A stretch of DNA of 64,000 nt from Candidatus Rhodoferax bjergmarkensis (GTDB lineage Bacteria; Pseudomonadota; Gammaproteobacteria; Burkholderiales; Burkholderiaceae_C), in assembly GCA_016708345.1 (NCBI GenBank), contig JADJFX010000003.1, positions 248,001 to 312,000 of the forward strand, written 5' to 3'. The notes beneath the pieces were generated by a model, which was given only the letters and a program-made list of their open reading frames with translations, searched no databases and was not told where the DNA came from. The position numbers were made by a program, and so were the translations under genes. Shown here piece after piece: positions 17,732-26,161 of the stretch. How positions within the stretch are numbered: the stretch's first letter is position 1; the number at the start of each line of letters is the position of its first letter.

Positions 17732-19042
17732 ATGAAAACGTTGAAATTTCAATATTCGCCCCTATGGCTGATCCTGGCATGGGGAAGTGCTTTGCTGGCT
17801 GGCCCGTGCCAGGCCGGCTATGTGGAGGGCATGGCGGCCTATGAACGCAAGGATTTCATCACCGCCTTGCAGGAGTTCAAGCCCTTGGCCGAGCAGGGCG
17901 GCTCCGATGCGCAAAACCGGCTGGCTGAAATGTACGACAACGGCGAAGGAGTGCCCCAAGACCTTAAAGAAGCCGTCAAGTGGTACCGCCTGGCGGCCGC
18001 GCAGGGAAATTCAACGGCGCAAACCAGCCTGGGGGTTATGTATTACCTGGGGCGAGGTGTGGCGAAAAATTTCTATGAGGCCATGCGCTGGTACCAGCTC
18101 GCCACAGAAAGTGGCAGTGACAGGGCCCCGAAACTGATAGGCGTTCTGCATTATTTTGGGCATGGCGTGCCGCAGGACTTCAAGGAGGCCCTCAAGTGGT
18201 ACCGGGTGGCCGCAACCCGGGGCAATGCAGCCGCTCAAATCGATATTGGGCTGATGTATGCCAAAGGGGAGGGCGTGGCGCAAGACTACCAGGAGGCCAT
18301 GAAGTGGTTTCGCCTGGCCACCGAGAGCGGCAGCGCCGACGCGCAAAATCGCGTTGGCGAAATGTACGAGATCGGACAAGGCCTCACACAGGATTTCAAA
18401 GAGGCCCTGAAATGGTACGGGATGGCTGCCGAGCAAGGCCACGCCGGTGCCCAGCACAATCTTGGTGGCATGTACGACGGTGGCCTAGGCGTTGCGCAGG
18501 ACTACAAATTGGCCGCCCATTGGTACCGCCTGGCGGCTGAGCAAGGGCATGCCAACGCACAGAACAATCTGGGGTCGATGTACGGTAAAGGGCAGGGCGT
18601 TGCCGAAGACTTTATCGAATCTGCCAGCTGGTACCGGCGCGCGGCCGAGCAGGGCAATGCCACCGCCCAAAGCAACTTGGGTGCGATGTACGCCGTCGGC
18701 AAAGGGGTTGCGCAAGATTACAAGGAAGCCGTCAAGTGGTACCGCCTAGCCGCCGAGCAGGGCAATGCGGCGGTTCAGAACAATCTGGGGGCGCTGTATG
18801 AAAACGGCCAGGGTGTGGCAGCAAATCGCATTGTTGCCTACGCTTTTTACAGCCTTTCTGCGGCGGGGGACTCGTCCGGCGCGAACCGGGCGGCAGGCAA
18901 CCTCGCCAGATTGTCAGGCACCCTGTCCGCCAGAGAAATTGAGGCCGCGAAGGAGGTCGCCCGCGAGATGAGCAAACCGGGCAACTTGTTGAAGGCGCTG
19001 GACAAATACCTTCCCAAATCCACGCGGGTCAAGAAAAATTGA
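17732..19042 (+). CDS. secreted Sel1-repeat protein
   Basis: 436 residues with signal peptide (LWLILAWGSALLAGPCQAG). It then carries about nine tandem 36-residue Sel1-like repeats, each with a core such as AQNNLGSMYGKGQGV followed by AxxWYRLAAEQG. These alpha-alpha solenoids act as protein-binding scaffolds. A helical C-terminal extension (AREIEAAKEVAREMSKPG) follows. The partner is unknown. It is divergent from the YjbH-like gene. Confidence 0.88.
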   Translation: MKTLKFQYSPLWLILAWGSALLAGPCQAGYVEGMAAYERKDFITALQEFKPLAEQGGSDAQNRLAEMYDNGEGVPQDLKEAVKWYRLAAAQGNSTAQTSLGVMYYLGRGVAKNFYEAMRWYQLATESGSDRAPKLIGVLHYFGHGVPQDFKEALKWYRVAATRGNAAAQIDIGLMYAKGEGVAQDYQEAMKWFRLATESGSADAQNRVGEMYEIGQGLTQDFKEALKWYGMAAEQGHAGAQHNLGGMYDGGLGVAQDYKLAAHWYRLAAEQGHANAQNNLGSMYGKGQGVAEDFIESASWYRRAAEQGNATAQSNLGAMYAVGKGVAQDYKEAVKWYRLAAEQGNAAVQNNLGALYENGQGVAANRIVAYAFYSLSAAGDSSGANRAAGNLARLSGTLSAREIEAAKEVAREMSKPGNLLKALDKYLPKSTRVKKN

Positions 19043-19064
19043 TGTCCGCAGGCAGTTACCCGTG

Positions 19065-19928
19065 ATGCAAGACGATCCCCGGCAGCCCAAAGCCGTGATT
19101 TTGTGCGCCGACGACTTTGCGGTGCACGCCGGTGCTTCGCAGGGTATCGCCCAATTGGCAGCTGCCGGGCGCATCAGTGCCACCAGTGCCATGGTGCTTT
19201 CGCCGCGCTGGGGGCAGGATTGCACGCTGTTGCAAGACTTGCGCGGCCACCTTGACGTTGGGCTGCACCTTGACTGGACCAGTGATTTTGCGGTAGCTGC
19301 CGGGCATGGTTTGAAGCTGGGCGCTGCCATGCGCAAAGCAGTGCTGGGCGGCTTTGAGCCAGCCGCCGCCAGCGTGGTGATTGAGCGCCAACTTGACGCG
19401 TTTGAGGCGCACTGGAAAGCTCCGCCCGATTACGTCGATGGGCACCAGCATGTACAGCAGTTTGCTGGCATTCGCCAAGCCTTGGTGCAGGTGCTGCACA
19501 AGCGATATGGCGACACAAGCGTGCAGCAGCCTTATCTGCGCCTGTCGCGCGCACCCAAGGGGGCTGCCGATCTGAAGGCACGGGTGATTGCGGCCATGGG
19601 GGCATCTGCTCTCGAAAAGATAGCTGGTAGCGCAGGTATTACGTGCGCTACAGCCCTATTTGGCATATATGATTTCGCCGGGACCACGGCCCGTTACGCG
19701 CACTTGATGGACCACTGGCTGCACGCTGCAATGCCGGGCAGCATCATCATGTGCCACCCGGCACTAGGGGCGCAGCCGGATGATGAGATTGGGGCAGCCC
19801 GTGCCCGGGAGCATGCTTATTTGGGTAGCCCGGAGTTTTCCGCGGCGCTGCGCAAGGCGCAGGTTCAGTTGATTCGGGGCAGCTCCCCAGACGGAAAATT
19901 GGCCATGGCCGCTAAAATCCGCCCGTGA
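19065..19928 (+). CDS. ChbG/HpnK (YdjC) family carbohydrate deacetylase
   Basis: 287 residues; GTG 19062 or ATG 19065 may be the start. The metal and catalytic motifs LCADDFAVHAG and YVDGHQHVQQFAGIRQAL are those of YdjC-family N-deacetylases, and MCHPALG near the C-terminus supplies a further conserved His. HpnK acts on a hopanoid glycoconjugate, ChbG on chitobiose; the substrate here is unknown. It overlaps the downstream GT39 gene by four bases, suggesting joint action on a lipid-linked sugar. Residues about 181-200 are encoded by a dispersed repeat (copy B), an odd feature. Confidence 0.85.
   Translation: MQDDPRQPKAVILCADDFAVHAGASQGIAQLAAAGRISATSAMVLSPRWGQDCTLLQDLRGHLDVGLHLDWTSDFAVAAGHGLKLGAAMRKAVLGGFEPAAASVVIERQLDAFEAHWKAPPDYVDGHQHVQQFAGIRQALVQVLHKRYGDTSVQQPYLRLSRAPKGAADLKARVIAAMGASALEKIAGSAGITCATALFGIYDFAGTTARYAHLMDHWLHAAMPGSIIMCHPALGAQPDDEIGAARAREHAYLGSPEFSAALRKAQVQLIRGSSPDGKLAMAAKIRP
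19607..19664 (+). repeat. dispersed double-hairpin repeat, copy B (inside YdjC-like CDS)
   Basis: GATAGCTGGTAGCGCAGGT, then TTACGTGCGCTACAGCC and ATTTGGC, matching copy C at 40225 at roughly four of five positions. It is read in frame, encoding ALEKIAGSAGITCATALFGI of the deacetylase. The first stem is degenerate here; the second (GCGCA...TGCGC) is intact. Confidence 0.75.
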
Positions 19929-21505
19929 ATACATCCTTGAGCGAACGACAAAAATCCTGGCTGACCCTGGCCTTGCTGTGGCTGATGCTGCTTTTCATGG
20001 CGGCCTTGCGGCCCTTGGCCGTGCCCGATGAGGGGCGTTATGGCGAGGTGGGCCGCTGGATGCTGCAAAGTGGCGACTGGCTCACGCCGCGACTGAACGG
20101 CATCCCGTTCTTCCACAAACCGCCCTATGTTTACTGGCTGGAAGCGGCTTCACTGGCCACCTTCGGCGTCAATGAACTGGCCTTGCGCCTGGTTCCCGCC
20201 TTGCATGTGGGCATGATGCTGGTGGTTTTGTACTTGGCAACGCGCACCATCAGCACCGAACAGGTGGCGCGTCGCGCGGCCCTCATGCTGGGCACCAGCC
20301 TGACCTTTTTGCTCGGTGGCCAGTATGTCAACCATGACATGGCGGTCGCTTCATGGATTGGCGTGGCCATCTGGTGCTTTGCGTTTGCCTTCATGGCCGG
20401 CGACAAGCCCAGCGCCCTGCTGGCCCGCCTGGGCTTCGTGGCCTGCGCTTTTGGCATGCTCAGCAAGGGACTCATTGGCATTGCCCTGCCGGGGCTTGTG
20501 ATTTTTGTTTGGCTGCTCTGGACGCGGCAATTCAAAAAGGTGCTGTATCTGCCCTGGTTCAGCGGTTTGGCCTTGTTTGCGCTGATTGCGCTGCCTTGGT
20601 TTGTCATTGCCCAGCAAAAATACCCGCAGCTGTTTGACTACATGTTCGTCAACCAGCATTTCAAGCGGTTCACCGCCACCTCCTTCAACAACCCCCAGCC
20701 GTGGTGGTTTTACCTGTTGTCCGTGCTGTTGCTGCTGTTCCCCTGGGCATTTTTCGCGCTGAATCAGCTTCGTCGACCGGTGGCTCCTGTGGTCGCGCAA
20801 GTCCCTGTTCTTGCCAAAGCGTGGTGGAGCCTGTGCTGGATCTGGTTGGTAGCGATTACCGTCTTTTTCTCAATCCCGAGCTCCAAGCTCGTGGGCTACA
20901 TCCTTCCGGTGATGCCGGCCCTAGCCCTGCTGTCAGCGCTGGGCTGGGAGCGCGCCATGGCCCACCGCGCGCGTGCCGGCCTTGTGTTTTTCAGTTTGTG
21001 CCTCTTCAATATTGCGCTTGCCCTGACCATCGTGCTCAAGGTCGGAGAAGTGACGCGCACGGGGCGCTCGCAAGACGTCGCCCAGATATTGGCCTGTGCG
21101 GCCAGTGAGTCCGACACCGTTTATGCGTCTGACGCCTATCCGTACGATTTGCCGTTTTATGCGCAAACCAGCCGACCGATCGTGGTTTTGGGCAACTGGG
21201 ACCAGTTGCGCAAGACCACGGGAGACGGATGGCACCGCGAGTTGTTCGAAGGCTCTGATTTTGATGCGCAGGCCGCCAAGGTGCTGCAAGACCCGACTGT
21301 GTTGGCGCAGGCTGGCACCGTGCCAGGCAACTGGTTCATCACCAAAGTGGAAAACCCCGTGTTTGAGGGTCCTGGCGGTTGGAAGCTGTTTTACCGGGGC
21401 GCTGGCTGGAGTTTGTACCAGTCTGGCAACCCGCTAGCGCCGGAAGGCCCAAAACCGGCTGAGCACAAAGGTTTGCCCGGCTGCAAACACCAGGGCCAGA
21501 AATAG
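19925..21505 (+). CDS. GT39/ArnT-like membrane glycosyltransferase
   Basis: 526-residue polytopic inner-membrane protein with about ten hydrophobic segments. The first periplasmic loop holds LAVPDEGRYGEVGRWML, the acidic catalytic motif of the PMT/ArnT superfamily, followed by GIPFFHKPPYVYWLEA. Such enzymes move a sugar from a polyprenyl-phosphate donor onto lipid A, protein or another lipid. It starts at a GTG overlapping the deacetylase stop. A GT2 polyprenyl-phosphate transferase and a GtrA protein lie convergently just downstream and could supply and flip the donor. The last 72 bases overlap the gtrA-like gene. Confidence 0.87.
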   Translation: MNTSLSERQKSWLTLALLWLMLLFMAALRPLAVPDEGRYGEVGRWMLQSGDWLTPRLNGIPFFHKPPYVYWLEAASLATFGVNELALRLVPALHVGMMLVVLYLATRTISTEQVARRAALMLGTSLTFLLGGQYVNHDMAVASWIGVAIWCFAFAFMAGDKPSALLARLGFVACAFGMLSKGLIGIALPGLVIFVWLLWTRQFKKVLYLPWFSGLALFALIALPWFVIAQQKYPQLFDYMFVNQHFKRFTATSFNNPQPWWFYLLSVLLLLFPWAFFALNQLRRPVAPVVAQVPVLAKAWWSLCWIWLVAITVFFSIPSSKLVGYILPVMPALALLSALGWERAMAHRARAGLVFFSLCLFNIALALTIVLKVGEVTRTGRSQDVAQILACAASESDTVYASDAYPYDLPFYAQTSRPIVVLGNWDQLRKTTGDGWHRELFEGSDFDAQAAKVLQDPTVLAQAGTVPGNWFITKVENPVFEGPGGWKLFYRGAGWSLYQSGNPLAPEGPKPAEHKGLPGCKHQGQK

Positions 21506-21838
21506 CGCCGTCATGGGGTGCCAGCCCAGCACCCGCAAAAACAACATAAAAACGAATTCATTGCTGGCAAAACCGGCCAGCGCCGTGATGGCAAACCGGC
21601 CCAGGCTGGTGCCCACGCTGGTGCTGGCGTCTTTAAAGCTGAGCAACCGGTGCCCGGCAAAACTCACGAAAAAAGCAACGCAAAACCCCAGCGCGTTGGC
21701 CAGCTCGGGCAGCATCAGGCTTTGGGTTGCCGCAAACACACCCATGTGCGTGAGCGCCGCACTGGTGCCCACGGCTAAAAACCAAAAAGTCGAAGCGCTC
21801 ACCGGGTAGGGCTTACAAGAGAGAGCTTGGCTGGTCAT
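21434..21838 (-). CDS. GtrA-like membrane protein
   Basis: 134 residues from ATG 21838, about four transmembrane helices (FWFLAVGTSAALTHMGVFA; ALGFCVAFFVSFAGHRLLSF; FAITALAGFASNEFVFMLFL; ALFLALVFAAGQTFVLSRFWAF). The ending FVLSRFWAFRR is typical of GtrA proteins, which are thought to help translocate polyprenyl-phosphate sugars. Its start overlaps the end of the GT2 gene by 26 bases, implying coupled translation. Its 3' end overlaps the convergent GT39 gene. Confidence 0.85.
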   Translation of the reverse strand: MTSQALSCKPYPVSASTFWFLAVGTSAALTHMGVFAATQSLMLPELANALGFCVAFFVSFAGHRLLSFKDASTSVGTSLGRFAITALAGFASNEFVFMLFLRVLGWHPMTALFLALVFAAGQTFVLSRFWAFRR

Positions 21839-22832
21839 CCAAGACCACTTGTGCGGGGCCAGGGGTCTGGGTGGTGGGGGTGAGGCCGACGCCATCTCGC
21901 TGGCTGACCAGGTAGGCCGGGCGCTGCTTGACCTCTTCATAAATTCGGCCCACATATTCCGCCAGCACACCGATGGACAGCAACTGAATACCACTGAAAA
22001 ACATCATGCCCACGACGATGGTGGCGTAGCCGGGCACGGCGATGCCGGTGACGAAATACTCCACCACCACCCAGCTGCCATAACCCATGGCAAGGGCCGA
22101 CATCACCAGCCCAATCAGCGTCAAAGCCCGCAGCGGAGCAATCGAAAAGGCCAGCATGCCCGTGAGCGCCAGCGACAAGGAGCCGCGCAGACCAAAATTG
22201 CTGAGGCCATCCGCCCGTGGCAGCGGCTGGTAATCAATGGCGGTGCTTTGAAAGCCTACCCAAGCGTACAGGCCCTTCATGAAACGGTTGCGTTCGGGCA
22301 GTCTTTTCAGGGCATCGACCACCTTGCGGTCCATCAGCCGGAAGTCCCCTGCATTGGCCGGAATCTTGACGCGGTTGCCGTAGTTGACCAAGGTGTAAAA
22401 CAGCCCGGTCAGGCTCACCTGAAGCCCTGACTGGTCGTCACGGGTTTTGCGCACGGCGTACACCACGTCGGAGCCAGCATGCCATTTTTCGAGCATTTCG
22501 GGCAGCAGTTCTACCGGGTGCTGGCCATCGGCATCCATCAAAAAAACCACATCGCCACGGGCTGCATCAATGCCGGCCGTGAGCGCGGGCTCCTTGCCAA
22601 AATTGCGCGAGAGCTTGAGGTAAACCAGGTTAGGGTGGGCTGCGCGCAGGCTCTGCATCACTTGCGTGGTGTCGTCCCGGCTGCCGTCGTCCACCACAAT
22701 CAATTCAATGCGATCGCTCAGGCTGGCCAAGGTGGTCAAAATCCGGGGAACGACCATGCCCAGATTGCGTGCTTCATTGAAGGCGGGAATCACACAGGAA
22801 ATAGAAGGCGGCAGGGGAGTACGGGGCATCAT
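21813..22832 (-). CDS. GT2 family glycosyltransferase, polyprenyl-phosphate sugar synthase type
   Basis: 339 residues from ATG 22832 (22829 also possible). The N-terminal GT-A domain has CVIPAFNEARNLG, LIVVDDGSRDDT, FGKEPALTAGIDAARGD and VFLMDADGQHP (DxD motif). Two C-terminal transmembrane segments (about 230-310) anchor it. This layout is that of ArnC/GtrB/DPM1-type enzymes that attach a sugar to a polyprenyl phosphate. With GtrA and the GT39 enzyme it makes a donor-synthesis, flipping and transfer set. The sugar is not known. Confidence 0.88.
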   Translation of the reverse strand: MMPRTPLPPSISCVIPAFNEARNLGMVVPRILTTLASLSDRIELIVVDDGSRDDTTQVMQSLRAAHPNLVYLKLSRNFGKEPALTAGIDAARGDVVFLMDADGQHPVELLPEMLEKWHAGSDVVYAVRKTRDDQSGLQVSLTGLFYTLVNYGNRVKIPANAGDFRLMDRKVVDALKRLPERNRFMKGLYAWVGFQSTAIDYQPLPRADGLSNFGLRGSLSLALTGMLAFSIAPLRALTLIGLVMSALAMGYGSWVVVEYFVTGIAVPGYATIVVGMMFFSGIQLLSIGVLAEYVGRIYEEVKQRPAYLVSQRDGVGLTPTTQTPGPAQVVLDDQPSSLL

Positions 22833-22851
22833 GACTGAATCATGCCAAAAG

Positions 22852-22884
22852 AAAACCCCGCCGGGCAAGGCCTGAGGGGTTTTT
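22852..22884. promoter_or_regulatory. terminator-like hairpin upstream of the GT2 gene
   Basis: AAAACCCC pairs with GGGGTTTT around a GC-rich loop that has its own GGC-GCC potential. Read on the minus strand it lies 20 bases before the GT2 start and could be an attenuator; on the plus strand it has a T-run but no gene ends nearby. Confidence 0.4.
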
Positions 22885-22891
22885 GTGGGGC

Positions 22892-22910
22892 TGACGTGTT
22901 CAAAACGTCA
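22892..22910. promoter_or_regulatory. 19-bp near-palindrome, possible operator
   Basis: TGACGT and ACGTCA arms around GTTCAAA, between the divergent GT2 and argS genes. It looks like a dimeric regulator site, but no cognate regulator is identifiable. Confidence 0.35.
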
Positions 22911-23001
22911 CAAGCCTCACTTGCGCAGGCCTTATTTGATGAAAGCATTGCGATCAGCGCATCTTTTCTCGGTGCTGCCCGCGCGCCCGTAAAATCGCCA
23001 G

Positions 23002-24699
23002 ATGCTGTCTGTCAAATCTGAATTACTCCAAGCCCTGCGCCATGCGCTGGAAAAACTTTCTCCTGGCGCGGGGGCTAAAGCGGCTTTTGAGTCGCCCAAG
23101 GTTGCCGCCCATGGCGACCTGGCCACCACTGCTGCCATGCAACTGGCCAAACCTCTCAAACTCAACCCCCGGCAACTGGCGGAAAACCTGCGCACTGAGC
23201 TGCAGGCGGCCCCGCCTTACCAGCAGTGGGTCGAGGCCATTGACATTGCGGGACCCGGCTTCATCAATATCCGGCTCAAACCCGAAGCCAAGCAGCAAAT
23301 TGTGCGTGAGGTGCTGATGCAAACCAAGCAGTTTGGCTGTCAGGCGCAGAAAGGTCAGCGCATGTTGGTGGAGTTTGTCTCGGCCAACCCGACCGGCCCG
23401 CTGCATGTGGGCCATGGCCGTCAGGCCGCTTTGGGCGATGCCATTTGCAATCTGTACCAGACCCAGGGCTGGAATGTGTACCGCGAGTTTTATTACAACG
23501 ACGCCGGCGTCCAGATTGGCACACTTGCCACAAGTACCCAGTTGCGTGCCAGAGGCTTCAAGCCTGGCGACCCCGAGTGGCCCAGTGGCGAGAATGCAGC
23601 CGCCTACAACGGTGATTACATTGCCGACATTGCGGCTGATTTTCTGGCCAAAAAGACGGTCCGATCGGACGACCGCGAGTTCACTGCATCGGGTGACGTT
23701 GACGCGCTGGACGACATGCGCCTGTTTGCTGTCGCCTATCTGCGACATGAACAGGACCTGGACTTGAAAGCCTTTGAGGTCAAATTCGACAACTATTACC
23801 TGGAGTCCAGCCTGTACTTGAGTGGCAAAGTCGATGATGCGGTGAAAAAACTGCATGACGCAGGCAAAACCTATGAGCAAGATGGCGCGTTGTGGCTGCG
23901 CTCTACCGAATACGGCGACGACAAGGATCGCGTCATGCGCAAGTCGGATGGCAGCTATACCTACTTCGTGCCCGATGTGGCTTATCACATCACCAAATGG
24001 GAGCGGGGCTTTGAAAAGGTGGTAAACATCCAGGGCACCGACCATCACGGCACCATTGCCCGCGTGCGCGCCGGCTTGCAGGCCGCCAATGTGGGCATTC
24101 CCAAGGGTTACCCGGACTACGTGCTGCACACCATGGTGCGGGTAGTGCGCGGCGGTGAAGAAGTCAAAATTTCCAAACGCGCTGGCAGCTATGTGACCTT
24201 GCGCGACCTCATCGAGTGGACCAGCAAGGACGCCGTGCGTTTCTTTCTGCTCAGCCGCAAGCCCGACACCGAATACACCTTTGACGTGGATTTGGCGGTG
24301 GCGCAGAACAATGACAACCCGGTTTATTACGTGCAATATGCCCATGCCCGCATATGTTCGGTGTTGGCTGCTTGGCGTGAGAAAGACGGCGGTGATGTGG
24401 CGAGCCTGAGTCAGGCTGACCTGAGCCCCTTGCAAAGCGCGCAGGCGCAGGCCCTGATGTTGTTGTTGGCTAAATATCCTGAGATGCTGACGGCCGCAGC
24501 GCTGGACTTTGCCCCCCACGACGTGACTTTTTACCTGCGCGAACTCGCTGCCAGCTACCACAGTTATTACGATGCCGAGCGTATTTTGGTCGATGACGAC
24601 CTTGTCAAGCGGGCCAGATTGGCGCTCGTCGCGGCGACCGCCCAAGTGTTGCACAATGGCTTGGCTGTGCTGGGTGTGAGCGCCCCGCAAAAAATGTAA
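23002..24699 (+). CDS. argS: arginyl-tRNA synthetase
   Basis: 565 residues, class I synthetase that charges tRNA-Arg. The HIGH signature appears as ANPTGPLHVGHGRQAALGD and the KMSKS-equivalent as VKISKRAGSYVTLRDL. The N-terminal ArgRS-specific domain (VAAHGDLATTAAMQLAKPL) and C-terminal anticodon-binding helical domain are present. It heads argS-SPOR-dsbA, an order common in Burkholderiales. Confidence 0.98.
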   Translation: MLSVKSELLQALRHALEKLSPGAGAKAAFESPKVAAHGDLATTAAMQLAKPLKLNPRQLAENLRTELQAAPPYQQWVEAIDIAGPGFINIRLKPEAKQQIVREVLMQTKQFGCQAQKGQRMLVEFVSANPTGPLHVGHGRQAALGDAICNLYQTQGWNVYREFYYNDAGVQIGTLATSTQLRARGFKPGDPEWPSGENAAAYNGDYIADIAADFLAKKTVRSDDREFTASGDVDALDDMRLFAVAYLRHEQDLDLKAFEVKFDNYYLESSLYLSGKVDDAVKKLHDAGKTYEQDGALWLRSTEYGDDKDRVMRKSDGSYTYFVPDVAYHITKWERGFEKVVNIQGTDHHGTIARVRAGLQAANVGIPKGYPDYVLHTMVRVVRGGEEVKISKRAGSYVTLRDLIEWTSKDAVRFFLLSRKPDTEYTFDVDLAVAQNNDNPVYYVQYAHARICSVLAAWREKDGGDVASLSQADLSPLQSAQAQALMLLLAKYPEMLTAAALDFAPHDVTFYLRELAASYHSYYDAERILVDDDLVKRARLALVAATAQVLHNGLAVLGVSAPQKM

Positions 24700-24727
24700 T
24701 CCAGATGGACAGACCGAGGGAGTGCGT

Positions 24728-25357
24728 ATGAAAGAGCAACGGGGTGGAACCTTTGTCGGTTTCGTCATTGGGGTTGTGTTTGGCTTGGGGGTGGCACTCG
24801 CAGTGGCCGTGTACATCACCAAAGTGCCGGTTCCGTTTGTCAACAAGGGGCAAACCCGCAGTGCAGACCAGGATGCAGCGGAAACCAAGAAGAACAAGGG
24901 CTGGGATCCGAACGACAACGAACTCTTGCGCGGGAAAAATCCAGCCCGGCCAGCTACCGCTCCTGCATCTGCCGCAGCAAATCCAGACGCCGCACCCAAG
25001 GCAGCGGTTGAAGGCACCGCTTTAGGTGCCACTGCACCTAAAGCAGAGGCTAAACCTGCGCCTGCTTTAGACCCTTTGGGCGACTTGGCCAAGGCCAAGG
25101 CTGCTGGCGTTTCGCTGGATTCGTTTGTATATTTTGTGCAGGTAGGTGCGTTTCGTACCCCTGAAGATGCTGAAAGTCACCGGGTCAAGCTGTCTCTGAG
25201 TGGTATTGAAGCCAAGGTTTCAGAGCGTGACCAGTCCGGCCGCATGGTTTATCGGGTGCGTGTTGGCCCGTTTGATAACAAAGAAGAAGCCGATAAGACA
25301 AAAGAAAAGCTCGACGATGCTGGTTTGGACACCGCCATGGTGAGGGTGCAGCGCTGA
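24728..25357 (+). CDS. SPOR-domain cell-division-type membrane protein (FtsN-like)
   Basis: 209 residues from ATG 24728, preceded by GAGGGAG. One N-terminal transmembrane helix (FVGFVIGVVFGLGVALAVAVYI), an Ala/Pro-rich periplasmic linker, and a C-terminal SPOR domain (YFVQVGAFRTPEDAESHRVKL to LDTAMVRV) that binds glycan strands stripped of peptides at the septum. Topology equals FtsN/DedD; I cannot tell which role applies. The linker contains a perfect 11-bp inverted repeat at 25019-25044. Confidence 0.87.
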   Translation: MKEQRGGTFVGFVIGVVFGLGVALAVAVYITKVPVPFVNKGQTRSADQDAAETKKNKGWDPNDNELLRGKNPARPATAPASAAANPDAAPKAAVEGTALGATAPKAEAKPAPALDPLGDLAKAKAAGVSLDSFVYFVQVGAFRTPEDAESHRVKLSLSGIEAKVSERDQSGRMVYRVRVGPFDNKEEADKTKEKLDDAGLDTAMVRVQR

Positions 25358-25413
25358 CAATGCGTTCAGAGGTCGCGTAGAAATTTAACTTGATTTAACT
25401 GGAGTGATTGAAC

Positions 25414-26088
25414 ATGAAGCGTCGTGATTTTTCTGTGGCCTGCGGCTGCGCCCTAGCGGCCGGGGCATGGGTGGTGCCGGTAGTTCAGGCCAAGACTGCG
25501 CCTGCGAGCACTGCGCAGGAAAAGAAGCCACAGGCGGGCGAAGATTACCAGGTGCTTGACAAGCGCGCCTCCGTGGATGCGCCGAGCGGAAAAATCGAAA
25601 TTGTTGAATTTTTTTGGTACAACTGCTCTCACTGCAACGCTTTCGAGCCTTTGCTGGATGCTTGGGCTAAACGCTTGCCCAAAGATGTCGTGCTAAGACG
25701 AATTCCAGTGGCTTTCCGGGACGATTTTGAACCTCAGCAGCGTCTTTACTTTGCGCTCGATGCGATGGGCTTGGTCGATAAACTTCACGCCAAAGTGTTT
25801 GCTGCCATCCATGGCGAGAAGTTGAATCTCTCCAAGGCAGATGCGATCACCGACTGGGTGGTCAAGCAAGGCGTTGACAAAGCCAAATTCCTTGAGCAAT
25901 ACAACTCGTTCTCGGCATCGACCAAAGCGACCCGCGCCAAGCAGCTGCAAAACGCTTACCGGGTCGAGGGTGTTCCTGCACTCGGGGTTGCCGGCCAGTT
26001 TTATACCGATGGCACCATGGCCAAAAGCATGGAGCGGGCACTTCAGGTGGTTGAGTTTCTGGTGGCCGGTGTACGCAGCGGCAAATGA
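25414..26088 (+). CDS. dsbA: DsbA-like thiol:disulfide interchange protein
   Basis: 224 residues from ATG 25414 (GGAG ribosome-binding site 10 bases upstream). Signal peptide with twin Cys (RRDFSVACGCALAAGAWVVPVVQA), then a thioredoxin fold with active site FFWYNCSHCNAFEP (CSHC in place of the usual CPHC) and the cis-Pro region VEGVPALGVAGQF. It would introduce disulfides into exported proteins, relevant to Cys-containing secreted proteins elsewhere in the window. Confidence 0.9.
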   Translation: MKRRDFSVACGCALAAGAWVVPVVQAKTAPASTAQEKKPQAGEDYQVLDKRASVDAPSGKIEIVEFFWYNCSHCNAFEPLLDAWAKRLPKDVVLRRIPVAFRDDFEPQQRLYFALDAMGLVDKLHAKVFAAIHGEKLNLSKADAITDWVVKQGVDKAKFLEQYNSFSASTKATRAKQLQNAYRVEGVPALGVAGQFYTDGTMAKSMERALQVVEFLVAGVRSGK

Positions 26089-26161
26089 TTTGCCAATTCC
26101 CCTTGGCTAGGCGGCTGTCACTGTTATAGACTTGTTATGTAAACCCAAGGATATCGAGCCC

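Noticed and set aside
17732..19042. Tandem DNA repeats at the Sel1 gene as a separate repeat feature
   Set aside because: The periodicity follows from the 36-residue protein repeats and has diverged at DNA level; it is described with the gene.
23023..25098. 691-residue open frame on the minus strand
   Set aside because: Antisense to argS and the SPOR gene, whose motifs are unambiguous; the translation has no recognisable domain and is a by-product of GC-rich codon use.
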